Source of the DNA: Diplodia intermedia
Lineage: Eukaryota > Ascomycota > Dothideomycetes > Botryosphaeriales > Botryosphaeriaceae
DNA: 64,000 nt
Assembly (NCBI GenBank): GCA_021495925.1
Contig: JAKEKT010000088.1
Coordinates: 1-64,000 of the forward strand
Reading direction: 5' to 3'
The notes below the pieces were generated by a model. The model worked only from the letters and a program-made list of their open reading frames with translations. It was not told the DNA's origin and searched no databases. The translations under genes and the position numbers were made by a program. Position 1 is the first letter of the stretch. Each line of letters begins with the position of its first letter. Of the stretch, positions 31,931 to 44,311 are shown one piece after another.

Positions 31931-32929
31931 AACGAGAGCTTTCTTCGACGCTCTAGCTAGAAGAGGTCGATCTATTCGAAGAGATCGATAGACGACGTAG
32001 AGTATTTAATATACTCGAATATACTATACTTAGCTAGACTACGTGCTATAATAATAATTATACTATTTACGAAAGCGATAAAGAAGCTACGGGTTAGTAT
32101 TCGAAACTCTAGCGCGTTTAAGCTATAGTACGCTACTAGGCCTAGAATAAGATCGACGAATTTATCGAGGCGCTGCCCCTAGATAACGACTTAGTCGATA
32201 GCGATATCGAAGAATTCTACGATAGTATTCTTAAATCTAGCGACGCTAGAAGCGAACGTAATACGACTATACTAACTCGAGTTCTAGAGTACCTTAGATA
32301 ATACGAAAGTGTGCGTCGAATCGATAATGCGACTTCTACCGCGACCTAGATATCTACTATCGGACTAGGTCTAAACATCTAGTAATTTAGGGTCTAAGAA
32401 GAAAAACTAGAAGATCGGCTATAAGATAATTAATAGTAGTAACTCTAGAGAGAATCCTCTTATTAAACGATAGACGAGATTAGTAAGTAGCTTCGCGACG
32501 AAGCACGTAGCGCTTAGTAGAAATAAGATAGACGAGATCTTATACGTCTAGCCGAACTACTTTTTCGATAAGATATCGTATTTATTAAAAGAGATACTCT
32601 ATACTAGCGCCTCGGCTATAAGAATAATATCTTGCTCTACTACTATTAGATAATCGTAGAAACTCTACGCTAGCAAAGATAAATTAGCCGAGAAAAATAG
32701 ACCCCCTAGAAGAACTCGACCCTTTAGATAGACTAACTAGATAATACGACTATCGAAGGCCTTATCTAATCGAAAAACTAGACGGCCTCTCTAGTTAGAG
32801 ACTCTAGAAGGGGCCGTTAGATAGGTCTCTTAACTAGATTACACGCATATCGAACGAAATTATATCTATTAGAATAGAACTCTTTAAGCTTCTATATCTA
32901 AAAGTAATCTTTTATAGTAAAAAGGCCTA

Positions 32930-35900
32930 GGCTATAATCGATAGCGGCGTATAGAAAACGTATATCGACCTATTCTTCGTCGTTAAGCACTAGCTATCTT
33001 AGTAAGAAAAGAATAAGCCTTATTCTCTCTAAACTATAGACGGATTATTCGCTTAGTATAAAAAAGATTAGATAAGAATTAAAACCGGGCTAGCATTAAT
33101 AATTATCGCTAACTATAAGAAAAGAATTAATCTAGACGTTATAATAATACTAGAATACGATATTATTCTAGAAATACTATGGCTAAAGACGCACGCACCC
33201 TATATTAACTAAAGAACCGAAAAAATTACCTTTTCGAACGACTAATATATCGAACACCTCGCCACCGTAAAACGAATAAGCCCGACGTAAGAGACTAGAG
33301 CTAGAGCTAGAAGCTAGAGCTAAAAGCTAGAAGCCTAGAGCGTAGAGTAACGACTCGACGTAAAAGTAAGTAGCTTCGTTAGAATTTAGAAAATTTCTCT
33401 AGCGGTAATTAGGCGTATAAAGCGTAGAGGCGACAAGATATACTATCTTTATCTACGACTAAATGCGGAAATAAAGTAACGTATTATAGTAAAAATATAG
33501 GCCTATCGAAGCTAGTTCGGCGAAAGGTTATCTACTAGAGGAAAAGCCGATACCTACGACTAGAAATTAAACTATCGAGAACCCCGTAGTTCTACTCTAG
33601 CGGGGCCTTTAGCGAAGAATAATAGCCCGAAGTTAGTCGAAGAAGACTATCTCTAGAGGATTTACGCGCGTTATATAAACGTAGTATACGATTATCTAAT
33701 CGAGAAAAAACCGATATCTAGAGACTAGAAATAGAAGAGATATTACTACGTACCCCGTAGTATTCTATCTAATAGGCCCATCGAAGCTAGTTCGATATAT
33801 AGTTATCTAACTAGGAGAAAGCTAATACCTATAGATAATCTAATAAGCGAGAAAATATATAGAAAACTCGGCGAGATAATAAGACCTAAAGAAGAAATAA
33901 TAACGCTAGAAGAATAGCTATCGCTACTAGAAATAGCGTCTATATTAAGAGAATTCTAGAAATTCGCGGACCTCTACGAGAAACGAGAAAAAGAATTCTT
34001 ATCGAAATATTAACCTTAGAATTACGAGATACCCCTTATTTTAGAAACGTAGCCTACGTTTAAGCTAATATACTCGCTATTTCGTACCGAGTTAGAGGCT
34101 TTAAGAGAATATATCGAAAAGAATCTAGAACGCGAATATATACGGCCTTCGTCTTTATCGGCCGGCTATTCTATTCTATTCGTTCTAAAGAAGAACGGCG
34201 AGCTTCGCCTCTATATTAATTACCGCTAATTAAACGATATTACGGTTAAAAACTATTATCTATTATCGAGAATCGACGAACTCTAAGATAAGTTCTAGAC
34301 TACGAAGTACTTTACTAAGTTCGACCTTCGCGAAGAATACTACTTAGTCCGCATTAAAGAAGGCGAAGAATAAAAGATCGTCTTTCGAACGCGACTAGAA
34401 TACTTCGAGTATACGGTAATACCCTTCGGGCTAACTAACGCCCTAGCGTTATTTTAGAGCCTAGTAAACGATACCCTACGCCCGTATTTAAACGTATTCT
34501 ATACTACGTATCTAAATAATATTATTATCTACTCGAACACCTTAGAAGAACATCGAAAACATATTTAAAAGATACTACTCGCACTTAGAGAAAAAGACCT
34601 ACGAATCGCATTCGAGAAGTATAAATAAATTATATAAAAAATAGAATTTCTAGGATTCGTTATTATATCTAGACATATTAGTATGGACGAGAAGAAACTA
34701 AACGTAATTAGAAAATAGCCCGAACTACGAACTATTAAGAAAATATAATTCTTTCTTAAGTTTACTAACTTCTATCGTAAGTTTATTTTAAACTATACGA
34801 AGGTTACGGAGCCCCTTACTAGACTTACTCGCAAAGAATACGAGTTTTAATAGAAAGAAGCGTAGTAGAAGACATTCGAGTCTCTTAAATAAATATTCTA
34901 CAAAGCGCCTATTCTAGATATTTATAATCTAGAGCTACCCGTTATTATAGAAATAAACGTATCGAACTACGCTATCGGCGCTTATATTAGCTAACTAGAC
35001 GAGTAGGGTAAGCTCTATCCGATCGCGTACTATTCTAGAAAGATAACGCCCCCGAAGCTTAACTACGATATCTATAATAAAAAACTATTAGCTATTATTA
35101 CGGCTTTTAAAGAATAAAGATACTATCTCGAAGAAGCTAAATACTAGATAATAATTTACTACGATTATAAGAACCTCACGCACTTTACTACTACGAAGAA
35201 ACTAACTCGACGATAAGTTAGATAGACTAAAGAATTAGTATTATACGATATAAAGATTATCTATAGAAAGAAATCTAAGAACGCTCGCGTAGATGCGCTA
35301 AGTAGAAGAGCCGACTATATAGAAGAGAAGCTAGAACTATAACTAGTAGTCTTAAGTAAGTAGAAAGACGATAGTCTTATACCCGCTAGAACGTGCGTAT
35401 CTATTTTTAGAATTATCTAATTATAGCTTAAGAAAGTACTCGATACCTCGCTTATCTTAGTTAGACTACTAGCTTCGGCGTATCGCTTAGAAAGTAACGT
35501 CTAGATAAAGAAGATTCGAGAGGCCTACGAGTATAACGTAATAATCTAGAAACTCGAAAACGTAGAAGACGACCCTCGCTTAACTAAAGACGTAGACGAT
35601 ACTATTCTATATTTAGAATTAGTCTACGTTTCGACGAAGCTTCGAGAAGAAATCGTTAAAGATATTTATAAGATACTAGTATACGGTTACTAAGAAATAG
35701 ATAAGACGATTAAGAGAATTACTAGAAATTACTACTTTTCGAGTCTACGAAGAATCGTTTAGCGGGTAGTTTCGTAGTACGACCTTTATATTCGAAGTAA
35801 GGCCTCGAGACACGCGCTATATAGCTTACTTTAGCTATTATCGGCCTTAGAAAGACTCTAATAATCTATCTCGCTAGACTTTATTACGGATCTATTCTAA

Positions 35901-36990
35901 TTAAAGAAACCCTTAACTAGCGTTCTATATAATTCGATCTTAGTTATCGTCGATAGGCTTATTAAGTACGCGTACTATCTACCGTATCTTAAGACGGTAA
36001 ACGCGAAAGAACTCGTCTATATATTTCTTAGAATAATTCTCGGTAACTACGGATTACTAGAAGAGCTCGTATTAGATAGAGATCGATTATTTATCTTTCG
36101 ATTCTAGTAGACTCTTACCCGCTAGCTTAGTTCTAAATATAAGCTATTAATTACGGTATACCCGTAAATAGACGATTAGATAGAACAAACTAACTAGACG
36201 CTCGAATAGTATCTTCGCTATTATCTTAACTACGTATAAGATAACTAGGTTAAACTACTATTTTTTACTTAGTTCGCGTATAATAGCTTTAAAGCGTCTA
36301 CGACTTAGAAATTACCGTTTTACGCTAACTACGAGTACGAACTAACGGCTTACTAAGAACTAATACTAAGCGAATCTCTTATCTAGAAAGAAATTCTTAA
36401 AGTAGACTAGCTAAAGGCACTTTATAAATAGCTTAGCCTCGATATCGAATATAACGGATTTTTAATGTCCCGCTACTATAATAGACGGTACTAGAAGGTA
36501 TTAAAGCTAAAAGAGAGGGATAAAGTCTATCTTCTTAGAAGAAATATTAGAATAAGACGTCTAAATAATAAACTAGACTTTAAGAAGATAGAGCCGTTTA
36601 AAATTAATAAATAGATTAGAAAGATTAATTTTCGCCTTAAATTACTAGAGATAATACGAATATACTCGGTCTTTTACATCGCCCTTCTTAAACTAGCTCT
36701 AGAAAACGCCATAATAGTCTAACGAATAGAAGAAATAGTACTAGAAAATCTAGACGCCGACGAAAATAAAGACTAGATCGTAGAAAAGATTCTCGATAGC
36801 GGCTACGTTAACGATTAGTTTAGATACCTTCTATAATAGAAAGAAAACTAGAATAATATCTAGAAACTATCGAAAAACTATAACGGCTATAGAGAACTTA
36901 TTACGAAATTCTATCGTCGAAACTCTAAACGCCCTATACTAGCACCTCGCTCGAGAGAAAGGCCTCGAAATCGAATAAAGAAATAGCCCG
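32930..36990 (+). pseudogene. Gypsy pol remnant: protease, RT, RNase H, integrase, chromodomain
   Basis: Landmarks on the plus strand are protease AIIDSG near 32,940 and ILWLKTHAPYIN near 33,175. Reverse transcriptase shows LRLYINYR near 34,205 and YLNNIIIYS near 34,510 (from YLDDILIYS by G-to-A change). RNase H shows AYYSRKITPPKLNYDIY near 35,025, and integrase DFITDLF near 35,880. A chromodomain-like end (IVEKILDSG...YNGYRELITKFY) lies near 36,780-36,920. No intact frame remains. Confidence 0.88.
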
Positions 36991-37400
36991 TGCCCGATTA
37001 ATCGGCTTAAACGACTTTAGCGGCGTAGTAGGGCTTAGAGAATCGATAGAACTTATATTAATATTAGCTAAGAAATCGTTACGTAAACGCTTTAGCGATC
37101 GCTTCTTCTTAGTATTTTTCGAATTAATAGGCTTCTCTATAAGCGTAGAACTCTTAGCGGCCTCTAACTTCGCGAGACTCGTATAACTCTTACGAATTAT
37201 TAAGAACCGACGCTTCTTTAGAAAACGTTATTACTTACGAAGACGCTTAATCTAGATAGTCGTAGTTTATAGAGTAACGTAGACGGCGAACTTCTTCGCG
37301 TCTAGACGAGTCTATTTACGATCTAACTTATTTACTATAGATGTTAGAAATAGATACTAAGAGAAGAAGAAGAAACTTATATTCTAAATTACTAGTCTTC
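36960..37400 (-). pseudogene. Possible antisense ORF remnant downstream of Gypsy pol
   Basis: The minus strand reads nearly open for about 145 codons, with few stops and several of those at plausible former Gln codons. It includes RLDAKKFAVYVTL, IKRLRKQ..RFLKKRRFL and LANINISSIDSLSPTTPLKS. Small coiled-coil proteins with an LRKQ.RFL motif accompany some fungal Gypsy elements, so a lost accessory ORF is possible. Tentative. Confidence 0.35.
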
Positions 37401-37743
37401 GTAATATTATAACCCTTTCGTCGCGTCTTAAGATAGAAAGCGTAAACCTTCGGGCTTTTCGATAAAGCTATATAGAAAGACTTATACTCTAGATAATTAG
37501 TATAAGAAATTATCTTAATATCGTTTAGAAGAATATTCTATAGCTATCGCTTATAAGATAAAGTAGAACGATACTATCTTAATAAAAAAGCGGCGTTCTT
37601 AAAATCGTTAGAATGAGAACGTTTATAACTAGATATTATAAGAAGACTTACGAAAAGAGAAGAAGAAAGAAAACTATTAAGACTATAGAAGTTATATATA
37701 AATAGTAAATCTTCGGGTCGAAGATTCTTAAGATGGAGAATAG

Positions 37744-38521
37744 TATTACGAACTCTAGAGCATAAGAACTTTATAACTCTAAGGGCTAAAAGCCCGTACG
37801 AAAGAAAGTACTATAAGGGCTAAAGAGTCTTACGAGTAGTAGAGCCGTACGAATAGAGATTCCGCACGAGAAGAACGGGCGTAAGAGAACTTAGCGCCTA
37901 CGAAACTAAGTTTAGATAGTAGCTAAAGCCCGCACGAAAAAAACGCCTATAAGAAATCTAGAAAGAGTAGAAGACCATACGTAATAGAAAGCCCGTAGAA
38001 AAAGTCGAACCGTAGAAACTCGATAATCTAGTCGAATTATAGTCCCGTAAGAAATACGGGATCTAGAAAGTAGAAAATAGACGCGAGAATACGAACGTAA
38101 GTAAGATAGTAATTATAACTACTTAGTAGCGACGAAGTCTAGAAGTTAGAATCTCGAAAGCTATTCGAAGCGTCGACGTTACGTACGATTTATATGTCGC
38201 CCTTAGTAGCCTAGGCGACATCTAGCTATATATCGCCCTTAGTAGCTCGGGCGATATAGAGTATATTAAATTATAACTAGCTTTTCTATAGTATATAGAT
38301 ATACTCTCTTAGCTAGCATCTTAATTCTTTATAGTTAACTTAAAGTTCTAATTTAAACCCTATTAATTTAAAGGTAATCGACTTACTATATATCGTATAA
38401 TTACGTAATACTCTCTTATCTAATTATTATTATTTTCCTCTTATCTCTTTAAGATAAACCCTTCGGTTTAATCTACCTACTAAGTAACTTCGAAGCTTAG
38501 TAAAAGAAGCCTACCGTTATA
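37744..38521 (+). repeat. Gypsy 3' LTR (778 bp)
   Basis: Collinear with 23,467-24,244; differences are transitions. The terminal TG and CA read TA here, as RIP predicts. Confidence 0.92.
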
Positions 38522-38526
38522 CTAAG
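38522..38526. repeat. Right target-site duplication of the Gypsy element (CTAAG)
   Basis: Matches 23,462-23,466. Confidence 0.9.
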
Positions 38527-41500
38527 CTTCTAAAGAAGGTTTCTTATATAGATATACTTTCGCGAGACGTACGAGAGAATAACGTATTTAGCTTTAAATA
38601 ACGAGAGAGTTACTATATATTATAATCTAGTCTTCTATATAATAAAGCTACTAGCAATTATAAATAGTATATCTATACTACTTCTTCTAGTATTAAAGTT
38701 ATTAATATATAAAGAATCTAATTACTCTAAGAGAATAGATAGGCGAGGCCTATAGTATAAGATAAGTATACGAGTATCTAAAAGATATTATAGTACTATT
38801 TTTATCTACGCGTAGTTCTTATCTATTAAATTAGACGTCTAGCGCGTGCTAAACGTTATAGCGAAGAAGATATTAGGCCTAGTAGTAACGTTTAGCTAGA
38901 GAAGATAACTAGTAAGTTTAGCGTATTATTATATTATCTTATCTAAGGACTAATAGTTATTAGTTCGTATACTTCTATTCTATTATATAAGATATCTTAT
39001 CGTCTTATAGATGTTTATACTAAAGCGCTATAGTAGATATTTAATATAAGCGTCTTAAAGTAGCGATATACTATCGTCTTTATACTAGACGACCCTTATA
39101 TCGTAGTAGTAAGAGAGAAGACCAAGATTCTTCGCGATAAACTTACTATAGATAGTAGTAGTAACCTTCTAACGCTTCTTTAGTATTACGGCGATAATAA
39201 GTAGATTATTTACGTATACTAATAACTAGTAGTTATCTCTCGTATATAGATAAGAATCCGCGATAGTCGCTTTAAACTCTATTAAGAAAAGAAATAAAGC
39301 GAGTTATTTAAACTAGAGACGTAAAGCTTCGCGAAGCTTATATAACGTCTTATAAAGTAGATAGACCTTATAAGGTCTATTAGAGTTCTTAAAGCTATAA
39401 GATTACTAAATATATACTATCTATAAATCTAGATTATCTTAAAGAAATACTATACTAATATTATAGTAGATTATCTATTAGTCTAAAGAGACGTAGAGAG
39501 CGATTATTATTCTAAAGATTATTATATAAGTTATACTAATAAAGATATTATCTAAGAAGTCTTACTTCTAAAGATTATTATATACGATCTAGCGTATCTT
39601 ATATTATTAGATATTATCGTATTTATTCTTCTTTATACGAAAGATCTACTTACTAGAAATAATCTTAGCGTCGATAGACCGCGGTACGAGAGTTTAGAAA
39701 TCTAACTAGTTTAGCGAGATTAACTCGCGCTTATAAGTATCTTTCTAATTAGACTAGTTAGATAAGGCTATAGCGGTCTTTAGTCTATAAGGTTTAGTAT
39801 TAATAGAGTTAATACTACCGCTATCTACTACGTACGCGATTATTACGGCGATTATCTATATTATAAAAGCCCTTAAGCGCTTAGATTTAGATTTAGAAAC
39901 GTCTTTAATAAGATAGTTTAAAAAAAGACGTTTAGCGAAAATAATAAGTAAGAGATAAAGTTTATCTAGAATATATTTAATTATATATTAAGGCGAGGGT
40001 TTAATATCGTTTATTCGGTCTAGTATCTAGTAAGTTCTATCTTCTAAGAATAAAGAAGTAGCTTTCGTAGATATAATAGCCGTACTAGTTCGTTTAGTAT
40101 TATAATATTTTACTATTTAAAGTAAATTTATAGGGTTCTACGACCGGGCCTATTTTTCGCTTAAAAGAACGTAGGGTTTAATAACGTTAGAAACTACTAT
40201 AGTAGGTTTAGCGCTTATCTAAATAGATTTAGCGCTATCTACTTAGAATAGATAATAAGACGGCTCTTTAAGTACGGGCCTAGATTCTACTATCTTAGTA
40301 ATTAGATTTCTATTACTAGTCTTAATACTAGATTTTATCTCTACTAAAGATAAGAGTAATAGTTAAACTAGTAGTAACTACGATTAATTAAATAATTTTA
40401 TAGGTTCGTTAGACGCGTTCGTTAGTACTAGCGAAAGCGTAGGGCTATATAGAGTCGCATCGTATATCTTATTAAATACTACTATAAGAGAAACGTCGAA
40501 AGCGAGATTATTTATTAAAAGTAATTATTCTTCTAAAAGACCTATTATTAAGATATAAGTACTACGCGTATATTTAATACGTTTCTACTATAGTAGATAT
40601 ATACGCTAAATTATCTCTTCTTTATAGCTTATAAAGAGCTCTATCTAGACGCGTAGAGCTATCTTTTATAGATATTCTAGCGGACGTATATCTATCGTAC
40701 GCGTATTTAGAGGCACGTATATATAAGTAACTACTCTAAATAAATAAAGATTATCTACGTAAGACTTCTTCTTATAGAGAAGCTTATACGGCGTTCTTAT
40801 ATCTTTATTCGCGCGTATTAAAGTTCTATTATAGATATATACTTAATAGCGTATCGTCTCTAGTTATAGAAACCTCTACTACTCTAGCTTAAGCCCTAAA
40901 CGCTTAATAAGTATAAAGTAAACCTTATAGAGAAGTATTCGCGCGTGCTTTATAACTATACGTACTCTTCTTTTAGATATATTATTCTATTAGAGATAGT
41001 AAGAAATAGTCTATTTAATTTTAATATTCTACTAGATAAGCTCTTCGGCTAGTAATATTTAAGAAGAGTCGTTATTAATATATATATACGTAATAGCGAC
41101 CTTCTAGTGCTCTCGCTATTATTTAAGAAGCTAGACGTTCTATACTAAAAGTATTACGTAGCTCTTATTAATAAAGAGAATCTAACGATATCGTAAATAA
41201 TCGTTAATTATTAATAGAACGAACGATTCTTCGTTTAATCTACGTAGTTCTATGCTAAAAAAGTCGAGAAATAACTATTAAAACGAGTAAGAAGCTTACT
41301 CGTATCTATAAAATATAAATGCCCGCGAGGGGTTACTTATAAGATATATATAATATAAATTAAGCTTATATATTATTAAGATATATTCTTCTATAAGCTT
41401 AGAAAGCTTAAGAAGTATCTTCTTATTTATATAATCTATTAGACGATACTAGTTCTCTAGTAAGACTCGCTTTATCGAGTAGTAAATAATAAGAGCCGCT

Positions 41501-41850
41501 ACTATAGATCGTTCTAAGGCCTACGATAAGATCTACTACGACGTAGCTATCGTAGCTATTATAGATATTATAATATCTATAGATATTATAAAGTTATACT
41601 AGCGAAGAACGTATAAGTCTTACTATATAGAAGTCTAGACGACCTCGCGATTATTTTAATTAAGTAGCTTATCGCTTATAATATTTATCTAGACGCCGTA
41701 GCGGCGTAGGCGAAAGAGTAATATAAGATTATATAGTATTAAAGACACGTATAATACCTCGTCTAATACTAGACGGGTCGCCTAGCCCGTACTTAACTAA
41801 TATAGTATCTTAATAGTATCGATCTTAGACGTCTTTATAAAGCTTATAAG
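38527..41850 (-). pseudogene. Copia pol remnant: protease, integrase, reverse transcriptase, RNase H N-terminal part
   Basis: The minus strand gives VLDEVLYVSLILYNLI (protease end). ELRRLNEESFVLLIINDYLRY and IYNRTLIRANKDIRTPYKLL follow (integrase core and its C-terminal side). KTLYKLREALRL.FK and LLVYVNNLLIIAV are the Copia RT boxes LYGLKQAPR.W and YVDDLLI after RIP. The frame continues into RNase H and is cut at 38,527 by the Gypsy element. Confidence 0.84.
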
Positions 41851-43080
41851 ACTCTATATAAATAGATTAATATCTCTAGTATCGTAAAGAAGTAAAAGAT
41901 CGTATATTATATATATTATTACGCTAGAATTAAGAATCTAATTCTTAGTAATATTCTAGATAAGTATTATCTAGTAAAGAGCTATTAAGGCGACCTCTAT
42001 TACTTTAGTAAAGTTAACGTTCTTAATTATCTTAGGTTTCTTTTTCTTCTTAAGCTATTTAAGACGTAAATTAGAGTATTTAGTCTAGTAGTTATTATCT
42101 TAATAATCTATCTTCTTATAGTATAGATAAGAAGTATCGAAAGACGATCTTTTAAAGATATTCTTAGTAATCTTATTTTACTTATTATTATTACTAGATA
42201 TAAGTACGATAGAATAAGTCTAATACGAAGGGTCTTCTTATATATAAATAGATTACTATACGATCTCTTATATAAGGTCTATAGAGTTCGAATAGATCTA
42301 TAGTAACGTATACTACTACTAGTTATAAGTAGTAAGCTATCGCTAAGAAGCCTATTAAGTTCTATTTATAGTATATAGAAGATATAAAAGAATAAAGCTC
42401 TTAGATATCTTAATACTCTAATTCTTTAGATAACGTAATTTATTCTAAAAGATAAGAATATAGTTCTTTATAGACGTATCTAGCTTAACGTTCTCTCTAA
42501 ATAGATTAAACGCTTACTACTATAAATTAAGAGGTCTCTAGATATCTATAAATACTCTAATCTTTATAAAGATCGTATAGAGTAACTTATCGTCTCTTAC
42601 GATAAGATTATAGATACTTAGTATAACGCTCTTATATAATAGCTATATTATCTTCTCTTAGAGTATTATCTAGTAGATTTATTATCTCTCGTCGTAGATA
42701 TTAGTAGAAAGAAGCTTATATTTAAGCTATATAATAAGGTCTTAAATACGCGTAACGACGAGAAGCTTATTACGCTAGAGAAAATAGTTTTCTAGACTAG
42801 TAAGAGTAGATAATATCTTTAGTAGCTATACTAAATCGTCTTAGACTTAGAAAACGTCGAGTTAACTAGCTAAGAGTATCGTCGCTTAGATTATTATTAG
42901 CTAGAGCGAAGAGGTGCTTATAGACGTATTATCTATAAAGATATCTTTATACGACTTTATAATAATATTATAGACTATCTAATTAAAACTAGCGCTACGG
43001 CTACTTCTTAAATAATAGCGTAAATCGTATAGATAAATAACGAAGAATAAAGAACGAAAGTTTAAAGAGGGCTTATAACT
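41851..43080 (-). other. Copia gag/5' leader region, not resolved
   Basis: By position this should hold Copia gag on the minus strand, but no clear motif survives. A competing, fairly open plus-strand reading exists at about 42,490-43,060 and is discussed among the rejected items. Confidence 0.4.
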
Positions 43081-43277
43081 TATAAAACGTTAAGCGTGCG
43101 AACGATTACTATTAAATTAAGAAGCTATCTAAGCTACTTATATAGTAGTAATCTAAGCTACTAAATAAGGGGCCGGTGGCGTTTCGTAATAGGCTACCTG
43201 CCGCAAGGAGCGGTGAATAGGCTGACTAAGCAGATGCCGTGCCTGCTTGCCGGTGGGGCCGTGCAGGGGCACCAACA
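43081..43277 (-). repeat. Copia LTR, right copy (5' LTR)
   Basis: 197 bp, from TATAAAACG (RIP version of TGTGGAACG) to CACCAACA. The outer two thirds keep the GC-rich, nearly unmutated sequence and therefore show most of the original LTR. Confidence 0.93.
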
Positions 43278-43282
43278 GTTTG
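43278..43282. repeat. Right target-site duplication of the Copia element (GTTTG)
   Basis: Matches 22,467-22,471; host sequence without RIP follows at once. Confidence 0.9.
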
Positions 43283-44311
43283 CCTCGCGTCGGGTTTATC
43301 GGTCGGCAGAAAATCTGGAAGCTTGGCGGTTCGAGACACACAGTCCACCGGCAGATCAGGTCGGCGCGCGTCACAGGTCTGCCTCTGCCATGAGCAGCCG
43401 CGCCTCGCCTTTATATCGACCACCATCCACGGCTGCCCGCCTGGCGTCCCGCAGTCGAGCACGCAGCACCCCCTCCCGGCGGGGAAGCTCCTTGCCGCGC
43501 CAATGCTGCTGATTGGTGATGACTGTCCAGCACGGGCGCCACCGACCCCTTGGTAAGCAAAGGGCGGCATCCTCCTAAATCCGTCGAGCAAGCCGGTTGT
43601 TGTGCGCACGCGCCTTGGCGTACGGTGTGCGAGCTCCAAGCAGATGCTGCTCTGCGCGCCATGCCGTGATCCGTACTGCCCGTCCCTTGATCCGTGTCTC
43701 ACGGGCCGAGCACCGTCTCACCGACCCGTCTCGTGCGAGAGAAACCTCATCTGCCCCGAGTCCCGAAGCTGCCATCAGTCAGCCCTCGCCTTTTCCTTTG
43801 CCCCGGCCTGCGCGAGAGGCTGCGTGACCGGAGCTGGCGTTCCCACAAAATTTGATCACCGACGGCGTGCCTGATTCGCGAAGCTGTCGTCGAGTGGTCT
43901 TTGCGGCCCGGCCCGGGATCGATCGGAAAGGCGATTGGAGCCGCTACCAGGGCTCTCTATAGACCAGGGTTGACTGCTCAAGTATCTCCACATGAAGCGT
44001 GGTGGAAGATTCTAGCTGCTGCCGCTTGCAGGTTGCTGAAGCACTGCCCAGAATGCCAAGCTCAATGCTGTACCTGGGAGATCCGTCATTTTCTCCACAC
44101 GTGCACGATAAACTTCGTATCGGCAACGGTGACCTAGCTGAAACGAGAAAATGCTTGGTCCGCCTCGTGTAGAATTTTTTCTAAGTTACATCCTCCACAC
44201 GTATCAGGCGAGCTACTGCTAGCAAACAGGTAGTACAGTATCCGACAACATCGTCAGCTCAGGCACAAGCAACGCGCCACCATAATCGGCCTGAAAACAC
44301 TTACGTGAGTT
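43283..44311. other. Host intergenic DNA right of the transposon island
   Basis: GC-rich and CA/TG-containing, so not RIP-affected. Overlapping frames on both strands (for example 158 aa on the minus strand at 43,226) extend into the LTR and show no family motifs. It contains the 3' region of MSH5. Confidence 0.55.

Larger units (their letters stand above)
23467..38521 (+). mobile_element. Ty3/Gypsy chromovirus-type LTR retrotransposon, inserted in the Copia element, RIP-inactivated
   Basis: Two 778-bp LTRs (TGTTACG...GTTACA; the right copy has TA in place of the ends) flank 13.5 kb, with 5-bp duplications CTAAG outside. A 6.5-kb LINE interrupts the 5' leader; without it and one duplication the element is about 8.5 kb. 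Plus-strand translation gives gag, a zinc knuckle, protease, reverse transcriptase, RNase H, integrase and a terminal chromodomain-like segment, in Gypsy order. A purine-rich tract (37,730-37,743) precedes the right LTR. In-frame TAA/TAG at former Gln and Trp positions abolish coding. Confidence 0.94.
22472..43277 (-). mobile_element. Ty1/Copia LTR retrotransposon, outermost element of a three-level nest, RIP-inactivated
   Basis: Two 197-bp direct repeats beginning TG and ending CA in their unmutated copies flank 20.8 kb, with GTTTG duplicated outside. Removing the inserted Gypsy element and one CTAAG leaves about 5.75 kb, a normal Copia size. Minus-strand translation (ignoring RIP stops) shows, in Copia order, protease (VLDEVLYV..ILYNLILLFRL near 41,700-41,830), integrase (FVLLIINDY, YNRT..RANKDIRTPYKLLY near 40,750-41,300), reverse transcriptase (TLY.LREA, YVNNLL near 39,200-39,350), and RNase H, which is split. 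CAA/CAG and TGG codons are converted to stops throughout. It cannot make protein. Confidence 0.93.

Noticed and set aside
42490..43060. A fairly open plus-strand reading inside the Copia gag region
   Set aside because: Protease and pol motifs next to it are clearly on the minus strand in Copia order. RIP-biased composition opens both strands, and no family was recognised. Kept only as unresolved.
22467..43282. A Starship-type giant transposon or other cargo element bounded by direct repeats
   Set aside because: No DUF3435-type recombinase at the edge and no cargo genes. The direct repeats are LTRs with 5-bp duplications, and the contents are explained by three retroelements.
43226..43702. 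A 158-codon minus-strand ORF at the right edge of the island
   Set aside because: It runs from host DNA into the Copia LTR and has no motifs.
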